Origin: Dipteris shenzhenensis
Taxonomy: Eukaryota; Polypodiophyta; Polypodiopsida; Gleicheniales
Assembly (NCBI GenBank): GCA_047967505.1
Contig: CM106538.1
DNA: 64,000 nucleotides
Strand: one strand, 5' to 3'
Numbering within the stretch: position 1 is the first letter of the stretch; the number at the start of each line of letters is the position of its first letter. Shown piece after piece: positions 54,165 to 64,000 of this stretch. Below the pieces are notes generated by a model. That model ran no database searches and was not told the DNA's origin. It saw nothing but the letters and a program-made list of their open reading frames with translations. Made by a program: the position numbers and the translations under genes.

Positions 54165-54890
54165 CATACTGAAGAATTTGCCTCGAGGCACAAAACCTCC
54201 GAGTAGTATCACTTTTGTAGTTTGAAGAAATGATGGAAACCAAATTCACCGATCCCAAGCCTACAAGCAGTATGACATGATTAGATAGTATTCCACATGT
54301 AAGCCCATTGATGGTTGGGTTTTTTTTTGCATTAAAGAATCCAAGGGATTGGATCTCAACCTATACGAGGGTATAGCTAACATGGTAAGCACCACAACTA
54401 GAAGCAAGTTTGGGATTTGAGCGTGGAACCCCAAGCTTGTTCCAGGATATGTGTTGTATATATTAGACTATAGAATTAAGAGGCTTCATCAATTTTTGAC
54501 TTGTTTGCAATTTTTTTAGAGCAGACATACATCATAATGGACCATTGATACAAAGCATGTGTGCCGGTGAATATTAAGATTCAAGGTGGAATTCCTAAAA
54601 GAATGTTTGTTTTTAAAGATGCATAAAAACAATGTAGTCTAAACCATGGGAGTGAGTCTTTGATAACAAGCAATCTAGAAACCAGTGGATGGAAGCAATG
54701 CATACCTTGAGTTGGCTTAATGTGCTACTACCATCATCATTGGTTCAAGATAATTCAATGGGTGCCATAATGTATCGCACAATGGTGATAAGATGTTCTT
54801 GTATAAATAACTGAAAGGTAACACTCTCCCTTAATGCAAGTACCCAAAACCCATAGAGTACAAACTTTGGTGAATCATCATTGCTTGCCT
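54165..54890. other. Intergenic stretch, possible SINE-like segment
   Basis: 54365-54445 contains a tRNA-like 'ggtatagctaacatggtaagcacc' region followed about 40 bp on by 'ggatttgagcgtggaacc', reminiscent of pol III A and B boxes. Nothing else was recognised. Confidence 0.3.
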
Positions 54891-54891
54891 G

Positions 54892-54896
54892 CCCCC

Positions 54897-54972
<76 letters not shown>
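54892..54972. repeat. Poly-C followed by (CT)n microsatellite
   Basis: Sixteen C then about 65 bases of CT with a few TT and CG interruptions, grading into CCCT repeats. Confidence 0.95.
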
Positions 54973-54973
<1 letters not shown>

Positions 54974-57452
54974 GCTCCCTCCCTCCCTCCCTCTCTCTCC
55001 CCCCCTTTTTTTTCTTCTTTTATCTATTTCCCTTCTTCTCAAATACTGTCATCCTTTTAACCCTTTCTATATAATTATTTCTAAACCTCCCCTCCCAAAG
55101 GTCTAATAACTATGAACAATTCCCCCCCCCCCCTTAAACCTCTTAATTTTGTTTTACCTCTCTAAAACCTTACATTAGCAATTTCTTAATTTCTTAACTT
55201 TTTAGTAGTTCTTCTTAACTCATTATTTTACCTTTTATTTCATTATTTAAACTTTGAATTCTCATGTCTATTGATATTTTCTTTGTTACCCCCACCTTCT
55301 CTCTATTATTAAAATCCCCCTTCCTTTTTATCTCCCTCCTACCTATTTATTTTTCTCTCATGTTTCCACCTATCTTCCCTTTAAATACTCCCTTTAAAAT
55401 TTTCCCTTTACAATTTCCCATGAGTAAATGTTCCCACATTTCATGTCCCTTTTACTCCTTCACACTATTACTTCTATATTCTATTGCTCCCTCTTTACCT
55501 TGTGAACTACTCCCTCCACACTTCTTCCATAAACCCCTCCCCTTCCCCACTCTTCCCACCGAAATCCCCCCTTCTACAAAGATCCAATTTTTATCCCTCT
55601 ATAACTATAAAATAAATTCTTAATCTCTCCTTTCCACCCAAACACTCTTGTATTTACATTAAGCTTGATAAGTTTATGGAAAAGTGTTAATTTTAATTGT
55701 GACTCCAATAACAAGGGAGGGGTGTTTATGACACCTATCTTCCCAACTAAAGTTAAAACTAGTTCTTACTATGTTGCTTGTTGTATGGTGGCAGGTAAGC
55801 AGATTCCCCTCTTTAATAAAAATGATGCTGCCAATGAGTTATCAAAGCTCGACTTTTCACATTTCCTTTTTCTTAAAAAAATATTCACCCTCTAGTGATG
55901 CTACTTCATTCATAGTGGATTTTCTATTAAACCTTTCTCATTCCTGCTTTGAATTGTCTTCTCTTCTTTATGGAAAGGGGTGTTGTAATATCTTCTACAC
56001 ACACACTTTCCCCTACAACTTTGGACGTTTGCACATAGGACCTTTAAGTCATCAAGGCCTTTCTTTGGCTTTTTGACTCATTGATGTAACTTGGTTCTCC
56101 TTTTCTCCCTTCTTCCTTTCAGAAACATTCTTGGGATGTCTCGCTGCAATCAAAGACCCTCAACAACTTCGACTGTCGCTCTAAATCAAGGACCTACTTC
56201 GACTCTCGCTCCTGCCTCCTAAACAATACATTTAAGGCATCATGGCCCCTGGCCTTTTGACTTTTTTCATTGCTTTTATGAGCAAACACTATTTTACTCC
56301 ACCTACCTTTTTTATTTTTACCTTTTTAAGGACTCTTCAAACCCAAACAGATGTCGAAATTGCTCACTTTCCTCTCCTTGCTTGTTATTGCTTTTATTAA
56401 GACCTCAACTTAATCTATTTGCTCCCACACTGCCAAATTTTTACCTGCCTTACTCAAGCACATATTTTCCATTCCTTAAAATGGCACTTCTCAATACTTC
56501 TTTACCTTTTCGGGTAGACAATAGGTCATCACACTAGGTGATGACCTACTGTCTTCTCACGTAGTGTGTTGTATCCTACTGGGTCAAAGGTGGGTACACG
56601 TGCGCGCGCACACACACACACTTTGCCTTTTTTCCTCTTGACCACACTAATTATTTTTTCTACCTTTATATTCCTTTGAAATTCCTTTAAAACTACCCTT
56701 CCCCCTTTCTGTCTCTAATTAGACCAATATCTTTATTCCTTGCATTTTACTACCTCTCCCCTCTATCTCTCTCTCGAAATTCCCCCAATCTCTCTCTACC
56801 CTCTTCCTCCTCTTTCACCTAATTTTCTCCTATAATCCTCTCCCTTTCCCAATTTAATCTGTCTCATCTCCCCTAGTCTAGCTCTGTATAATTTTCTTAA
56901 TTTTCTCTTAATTTTTCATACTCCTATTTTTTCCTTTTCACTCCCTAGCTTACAACACTCTCCTTAATTTTTCCCTAATTATTCCCCCCTTTTTTTGCCT
57001 AATTGTCCTTAATTAAAAATTTCCCTAAAATTTCTCCTAATTTTCTTTATTTTCCTAATTCTCATATGCTTCCCTAACTTTTTCTTGTTGGTTCACGTTT
57101 TTCTTATTTTTTTCATATTTTAATTTATTTCTTATTTTCAATTGTTTATTCTTCTTATTTTCCTCCTACCTAGTTTTTCATATCAAATTCGTTTTAATTT
57201 ATTCCTAGATTTTTACCTCTTACTTCCTTTTTTATCTCCTTTTTTTCTAATTTGCTCCTTAATTTCCCCTCTTTATTTTCTTTCCTTTTATTTTTCTATT
57301 TTTGCTAACTTAGTCTTTTCCTCCCCCCCCCCCCCCCTCTCCTCTCCTATTTTCCTCTAAGTCTTTCTATCCCACCAACTTAACCTTTTTAAAATTTATT
57401 TTTCCCCCTTAACTTTTTAATTACCCCCCTCGGCCCTTTCGCCTCCATGCAC

Positions 57453-57540
57453 CACGTGGCATTATCTTAAATGCCCCCGCCTTCCCAAATGACCTCCCGA
57501 CTCCCCTCCTTGACTACCCCTCTCGTCTCCTATATATATA
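57453..57540 (+). promoter_or_regulatory. Candidate plant promoter: G-box and TATA
   Basis: A G-box core CACGTG (57453-57458, in context CCACGTGGC) lies 73 bp before TATATATATA (57531-57540). This spacing and context are typical of light-, ABA- or bZIP/bHLH-regulated plant promoters. The segment is more GC-rich than its surroundings. Confidence 0.4.
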
Positions 57541-57619
57541 GCCCTCACTTCTAAGCCTACCTTATATTAACCACCTCAAACTCCACAGAGGCACAGACGA
57601 ATCTAACGAAATCCCCTCT

Positions 57620-57715
57620 ATGCTCGCAGTCTTCATTGCCCTCTGCCTGCGCTCTCTCCATGCTTCGTGCTCTCTAGCCCATGCCCCGTACTTTGCCTCC
57701 ACCATCTACTACTAG
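57620..57715 (+). CDS. Tiny ORF, 31 residues, signal-peptide-like
   Basis: The first ATG after the candidate TATA box (80 bp downstream) opens a 31-residue frame: a hydrophobic start (MLAVFIALCL) with Cys and small residues (HASCSLAHA), then stop. It could be the first part of a small secreted peptide gene whose later exons I cannot find, or chance within pyrimidine-rich DNA. Confidence 0.2.
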   Translation: MLAVFIALCLRSLHASCSLAHAPYFASTIYY

Positions 57716-58402
57716 CTAAGTCTAGCTCCACCCCAGTAATCATCTATTGCCCTTCCCTCATAGCCCTTTCACCATCACTCTACGCTGCCTGCGGACTTGT
57801 TCTCTACACCGCCCCCAAATCCATAAATTCTTGCATGGTCTCTGTGCTGCCATGCCACATGGTCTAGACAGTCTTTGGAGTCTGTGTCACAATGTCTCAA
57901 TGGTTGTACCCTCACATCTGCCTCCACACAGTCAACATCTGACGCGATAACATGCCCATAGCAGTGCCTCTACCCCGCAGCCTGGCAGGTCTTCTTTAAA
58001 CGATTTCTATGCCTCCCCACTCTCTCTCACTTAACTTACCCTCACACCCTCCTTTCCATAGTCCCTATATCTCTTCATTAAATTAATGGTCACATCTCTG
58101 ACCCCCCTCAGTCATTCACTCTTTCACTCATTCTCAACCACTTTTTCCTTGTTGCTTGTCTCATTTAATTTGTGTGGGTTAATCTCTTTTATTCATTGGT
58201 TTATATATATATGGTTGGCTTGATGGTTATTTGTAGATCTTTTTTATCATTCTATTACTACTTCTAATTTACCAATGTTCCACTTTATTGCATGTTAAGC
58301 TTGATTTCATTATATACAGATAGATACATAGCTTATATATTTCTTACACCCTTTAAGTTATTTACATTTCTCTATTTCTTTCTCTACTTCTTTTCTCGGT
58401 TG

Positions 58403-58404
<2 letters not shown>

Positions 58405-58433
<29 letters not shown>
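58405..58433. repeat. (TA)n microsatellite
   Basis: Alternating T and A run. Confidence 0.95.
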
Positions 58434-58436
<3 letters not shown>

Positions 58437-58499
58437 GTACCTTCTTCTCTTTTAATTCTTGTAAGCAATTTAATGTAAATTTTAGTTAATTACCTCTAC

Positions 58500-61018
58500 A
58501 CTTTTTAATTAGATTGTCTCTTGTTCTATTAATAGTTTTTTTATTAGATTTGCTCTTTTTAGATGGTCTCTTATTAGATTTTCTCTTATTCTTTTCACAT
58601 TTTTTAATGTTACTTATTAGATGGTCTCTTATTAATGTTAGATGGTCTCTTTTTAGATTTAAGCCTCCTATGTTATGGTTTATTCTAACTTCTGTATCCT
58701 CTATTGGCCTAGTTAATCCTCATTGCTATCTTAGAATAGGAGTTCATTTTTAGTCATTCATTTATTTTGAATTTTCTTAGGAGTTTTTTACCATATACTT
58801 GGACAAGCTTTTTTTCACTAAGGATTTGTTTTAAATGGTTTATGGTCATCTAACTTTTTTATATCATTTTATAACCATATATGATTTGATTTTGAATTCA
58901 ATCAAGAGTGTGGAGCACCCTCTTTGATTAGTGTTGTCATAAAATGAGATGATCTCTGATCGGTATGGACTACCCCCCATGGGATTTTTTAAACTTTTGT
59001 CACAACTAGGCGTGGACTACCCCCCATCTGGATTAAATTGGCACATACACATGCACACATGCAAAACTAGTTATTATGCCACATTTTTCTTGGTTTAAGT
59101 TATCATTAGTGGTACTCCCTCTAGGTATTGTGGGTTATGATAAGTTCCATTAATTTAAATATATTTCTTAGAATTCTGAAAGGTTTGTTCATGTTCTTTG
59201 GTAAAGCGCTAACAAGACAGGGATACATGCATTACCTGTCTACCTAAATTCAACTTCATTGTTCTAACAACTAGTTGGTTTGGATGGTGGCAGGTAAGTG
59301 GACCTTGACCTTGAAACCTGGATGACGATGGATTTGACACCCTTTTCCAATCTTGTGTTCCTATTTCAAACTCAATATGATTATAAATTCTCAATTTTGT
59401 TAGAATTTTTGCAAACTCTCAAAAAAAAATTGCAAGTCCAAACTTAGATGTCGTAAATATTTTTGTACTTGTCTCATATATAACTTTTTATGCAAATGGT
59501 GGAATTAATTGTATGGATCATTTATTGATGGGAATATTAAATCTAAACACACACACACAAAGTAGGTGGAAATAAGCTCAAAGACACCAAGTGGAAAACA
59601 CACCACACAACGCCATGCAATAATGAAACAACCAAATCAAACCAACGTATGCTCAAAAAGAGTACACGACTAGTAGAGCTAGGAACAAACATGGCAAAAG
59701 CTTATGGGTAGAGATTCAAAGCAAGTGGTTATTTATAATCACATAGTCATGTTCCTTTTAATGTGCATGCGTGCGTGTGTATGTATGTGTGTGGGTGGGT
59801 GGGTGGGTGGGTGGGTGCTTTTAATGTCATTCTCATGTAATAATAGGCATAATCACGCTTGTGCACCTTTTAATCACAATTCCCTATATATTTTTGGACT
59901 AACTCTAATGATGGTTTGACTACCATCAGTAGTTTTTGATAATAGTGTCAGCAATAGGCCAAGTACTACCAATAAAAGATTGACTAGCACTAATATGCTT
60001 ACTACCATTCTAGGAATACGAACAAGTTGTATATGATTTTACTATTTGGTGTTAGTATCCAAATGTCCATTATCTATGGTATGTGAATGATATGCTTTGG
60101 GGCTTAGGATTTATATCTAGATGGCCACTAGTGTATGACATGTAAAATGTAAGCAAAATAGCTTTATGCATATGCTATATATACATTGCCTTATGAACCA
60201 AATGGTTTCTCTATCATGCCATAACTATGTACAAAAGCGTTTGCATCTACGCATCATTCAAAGAAACACATTAAACTTGTAATTCCCTCATTTACATCCA
60301 TGAATCATTCAATAAGGTATAATGAATTAGTGGCTGAGGCATAACATATTATTTATGCATTTGTAGACATTATAAAATGCAATTATAATGCAATACATCC
60401 ATTCTTCACAAAGACACATTCAAATAAACATTAGACATTTTGCATCATTGCACTATTTAAAGATGATATCCAACTAAGCATTACAATATTGCATTAAGAC
60501 AATGATACTTAAACATTTGCACAATAGTTACATTTAAAAAGATCAAATTCAAGGAAATATAGTGCTTGACTAAACCAAACTTATTATTATGTGATACATG
60601 TGAATAATTTGCACAAGATGAAGTTTCAAGGTAGATGGAGATGCACACAGGCATATATGCATGTGCATGAATGCATAGAGATACACACACACAATCACAA
60701 CAAGCACACACAAGTTACCATCCAACCTCTCAAGATATTGCTAGCACCTTACTCATAGAGTTCACCACAAATATCACATCCATAGCAGTCCAATGAAAAA
60801 TCCATTACATCAAACCAAGTAAAAGAAACCAATGTGACTTTAAATCCTAGCACCCTCACCCATCACTCCTCTCATAGTCAAATTTATTGGCTTTGTTGTG
60901 GTAAAACCTTACCCAACATGCAAGATATTGGACCAGTCAATCATTTCACAAGCACAATGAACACTCGTTGTCTCATCATCTTCCTCTTAGGTTCTTGCGC
61001 TTCAATTATGGTCCCATC
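58500..61018. other. AT-rich intergenic stretch, no gene recognised
   Basis: Contains microsatellites, and at 59920-60010 a few degenerate 'actaccatcagtag/ctaccaataa' segments like the 21-bp minisatellite at 61.5 kb. Confidence 0.5.
59790..59817. repeat. (GTGG)n microsatellite
   Basis: Six to seven GTGG units following GT/GC and ATGT repeats; potential G-rich strand. Confidence 0.9.
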
Positions 61019-61190
61019 CTACCCTAGAAACTAATTACAAGCACTGTGATCTTTCTAATAGAAACCATTCTAACCAATTAAGAAAAAAAATCTAATACCC
61101 TAGAAACTAATTACAAGCACTGTGATCTTTCTAATAGAAACCATTCTAACTAATCTAATAGAAACCATTCTAATTAATCAAGAAAAAAAT
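61019..61190. repeat. 76-bp tandem duplication
   Basis: 'accctagaaactaattac...' begins at 61021 and again at 61097, with a partial third copy of its end ('taatagaaaccattcta') near 61158. Confidence 0.85.
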
Positions 61191-61459
61191 CTTGGCAACT
61201 CACCCATCACTCTATGTTCACAATCTCATTTCTTTGGCTGCTGGTAATTGTGGTAAAACCTTTCCCCAAAATCAAGATATTGACCACCTCTGCAACAAGC
61301 ACAAGGAACACTCACTTTGTCACCCTCTTCCTCTCTTGAGTCAATAATGATCCATCTTACCAAATGAAAAGCCCTTGTGACTCTTGCAAGCATTTTGTAT
61401 GTAGAAAAACAAGCACAAAATGAGAAATACTACTATCGATAGTAGTGATAGTGACCATG

Positions 61460-61645
61460 TTACTATCAATAATAAGCCTATTAGCATTGGCAAATTGCAC
61501 AGTATTGCCAATAATAGGCCTACTACCATCGATAATAGGACTGCTACTTTCAGTAATATGCCTTTTATTACTAGTAATAGGTCTATTGATTCTAATAAGA
61601 TGCCTTCTATCATCAGTAATAGGCCTACTACCATGGCAATAGGGC
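61460..61645. repeat. 21-bp minisatellite, about eight to nine degenerate copies
   Basis: The period is 21 bp with consensus near 'taataggcctactaccatca'. Because 21 is a multiple of three, both strands stay open and encode heptad repeats: plus strand xNNRPxx units (ANNRPTT, TSNRSID, ISNRPTT), and another frame Leu/Ile-rich heptads. I think it is a repeat, not a gene. Confidence 0.85.
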
Positions 61646-61794
61646 CACTAGTGTATAGTGCATAGTGTAAGTTACCAATCTCGTGCATTGCACTCTCCTT
61701 CCTTGATTCTCCAATATGGTATTAGCACATGTCAGAGTGTAATCCCTTGCTCAATCAAGGCACAAGCCCTCTCCTTGAGTCATTTTCAAACTCT

Positions 61795-61938
61795 CATGTT
61801 CATCTTCTCCTTTCACTCTCTATTTCAATTAAAAGGCTCCCAAATCCATCATTCAGAGTTTCTTCTCATGTTCATCCTCTCCTTTCACTCTTGATCTCAA
61901 TTAAAAGGATCTCAAATCCATCATTCAGAGTTTCTACT
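61795..61938. repeat. 72-bp tandem duplication
   Basis: 'catgttcatc[t/c]tctcctttcac' starts at 61795 and 61867; the two copies are about 90% alike. Confidence 0.9.
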
Positions 61939-61939
61939 A

Positions 61940-64000
61940 TCTTAGTTTGAGTGGTTATTTTCCACTATGAGTTCTTCATGTGTTGAGAGATTTTGAAAGG
62001 TTTATTGTTGTATAAGGCTCCTTGATATTTATATTAACTTTGTTCTCTAATTTTTTGTAAGGTTCATGCCTTTTTGGTAGGTTTTGTGAGATCTCTATGA
62101 CTTTGCATACTCTTTTTGCCCATCTCTCCTCAATTCTTATCATCCACTTTGAAATAGATACTCTAATGGCTAATTAAGAAAAAATTGTGACTCAAAATTG
62201 CCAGCATCTACACTGGCAAAAATGTGATCTTCAGATGTCCTACTCTTAGCTAAGAGAAACAAGACATGAAGGAAGGGTAGTGCATCTAGATCAAATAAAG
62301 AAACATCACATCCAACCATTGCATCAACTATAACAAGTCTTCAATGACATAAGATGTGCAGCTCAAAAATGGCTCAAGTGACTCATAGATAAGAAGCAAG
62401 CAAGCAATTGTCTACCCACATGTAATGATAACACAAAAAATAGCATGATGTAGACCAAGCAAGGCTCAAACAAAAGCAATAGACAAGACTTAGCATCAAA
62501 AAAGGCACGACTCAATGCACTACTACAACTAGCTATGTAGCAACAATATGCTCAACTAACATCACCACATAAGCAGGTAAGACAACAACCTACGACAAAG
62601 AAGCAAGCACGTGAGCCTAGCCCTTGGACTACCATGACCCAAAAGCCAACAAACAAAAACTCAATAATAGTAAGAGCTACATCTAAGTAAAGGGGCATGC
62701 AAGGCACCTACTCAATAGATCTACAACATAGGTCCACAATGAAAGGTAGGACCAAACAATAAGCAACTTAGACGAGACTATAAGCAATGAAGCTATAGAC
62801 AAAGGTGACAAGCAACTCAAGAAGCAAGAAACATGACTGAGGAATGCCTACAACTAGCATTTACACACTAGCAAACACAAGCAAAGGCATTAGTGCTAAA
62901 ATAGACTTAGAATGGGCCTTCGTTGATCATCTCCTTTAGTTGCATTTTTCTCACCATCTGTTGCATCTTCCTCAAACACATTTCCTAAATACCTTTAGCT
63001 TCACAATTAGACCTAAGCCTGGTGGTAATGCCATATGGTAGATAGGGTTTGCTAAACCTTGGGTGGACATTTTTCCATGTGACAACCCTATCCACCTTAC
63101 CACATTGGCACCTATGCCACATGTCCCCTACTTACTTAGCCTACGAACTCAAACATCAAGCTAGGTCATCAAGCCATGTTATTAGGCCATGTTATCATGC
63201 TACCATGCGATTGGTCCATTGAAGCACATAGTGCCATATAGAGAGACATTTGTAAGCAACATGTGAACAGACACTATGACATCACCCACATGCCACCTCA
63301 TCAATTTTTACCACTCCTTGGACAAAGTTTGGATAGCATTTCAAATGGCCATAACTTTTGATCTTGAAGGAGCTTTAAATTGTTGTAACAGAAAAAATGA
63401 TAAGCATATCCTGCTCTACATGGAGAGGTCCTCAAACCTACATTATTACTTTTCCATAGGTTGGGTTCAACAACCTTTCTTGATCTAATACAACCTCCCA
63501 AGGCATAAAATGAACAAATATTTAAAATTTTCTATATTTTGCACATCAACATATAGTCTAGCAATAGATTAGCATAGCTATAGAGGAGATTAGACTCCAC
63601 TAGTCCAAGTGATCCATTGCCCATATCACCCTCTTAGTTCCCATTGGCATTAGTCCCCTTGAATCTATCATTGGTGTACAAATTTACACATTTGGCATAC
63701 CACCCAACATCTTGGCAGTTGGCAGCAGACAATCACATTAGAGATTTATGACACTTGATAAGGATCTTTCTCTTGGATTTATGATAGTTGCACACATTTA
63801 CACATGCATGCTAGCCATTCACATTCAGCAAAAGTTGACTATTTTCTAACATTGGTTCCCACATAGATATATCAACCTTGTACAACCTCTTGGCTATTCC
63901 TAGCACACAGTTGTCATTATTTTATTATAGGTTGGATCTTTAGCGCACACACAAGTCTTCCACCATGAGTTGTTTCACATCTTGAGAATTTGAAATAAGC
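61940..64000. other. AT-rich intergenic stretch, no gene recognised
   Basis: I see no coding similarity, RNA gene or terminal repeats to the end of the window. Confidence 0.5.

Larger units (their letters stand above)
54890..58500. other. Long pyrimidine-rich (plus-strand) tract
   Basis: For about 3.6 kb the plus strand is dominated by C and T with many short CT, CCTT and C-runs (poly-C at 55122-55133 and 57323-57337). Open frames here are compositional and match nothing. Confidence 0.7.

Noticed and set aside
1-64000. tRNA, rRNA or snRNA genes
   Set aside because: I looked for A/B boxes and conserved cores and found only weak SINE-like pieces; no structured RNA gene could be supported by eye.

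Overview
The window is nuclear DNA of a land plant. The evidence is a plant-type SKP2A/B F-box gene with GT-AG introns, an intronless PLS-class pentatricopeptide-repeat (PPR) gene, a tRNA-iMet-primed Ty3/gypsy element, and Ty1/copia and LINE fragments in AT-rich DNA full of GA/CT microsatellites. A large-genome seed-free plant such as a fern is my best guess; this is inference, because nothing here fixes the species.

Layout. 1-5.6 kb: AT-rich, no gene seen. 5.9-19.8 kb (minus): a four-exon SKP2-like gene whose 12.2-kb first intron is a graveyard of retroelements on the gene's own strand. It holds a gypsy 3' LTR and broken pol with a rearranged plus-strand RT/RNase H block, a small secreted-peptide-like piece, a copia RT fragment, a second gypsy fragment, and an LTR-like repeat carrying an array of short hairpins. 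20.3-27.4 kb: a structurally complete but internally deleted gypsy element with near-identical 1.84-kb LTRs and a perfect 5-bp target duplication. It sits about 590 bp upstream of the SKP2-like start codon. 27.4-33.5 kb: microsatellites, two LINE remnants in opposite orientations, a 264-bp tandem duplication, and a second, inverted copy of the hairpin-rich LTR-like repeat. 33.5-40.3 kb: mostly unrecognised, with a possible but unproven gene start near 36.3 kb. 40.3-40.5 kb: a 5 x 41-bp palindromic minisatellite. 42.0-44.5 kb (plus): the PPR gene. 46.6 kb: a copia gag remnant. 50.7 kb (plus): an intact gene for a divergent single ubiquitin-like protein ending GG-His-Leu. 53.6-54.2 kb: a solo LTR with a perfect 5-bp target duplication. 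54.9-58.5 kb: a strongly pyrimidine-biased tract containing a good-looking G-box/TATA promoter before a tiny secreted-peptide-like ORF. 58.5-64 kb: AT-rich with minisatellites.

Three genes look functional: the SKP2-like F-box gene, the PPR gene and the ubiquitin-like gene. The first and third would both act in ubiquitin-type protein modification, but they are 31 kb apart and nothing shows co-regulation. Everything else supported is mobile-element sequence or simple repeat. Exon limits were set by eye from splice consensus, reading phase and remembered Arabidopsis SKP2A/B similarity; no search was run.
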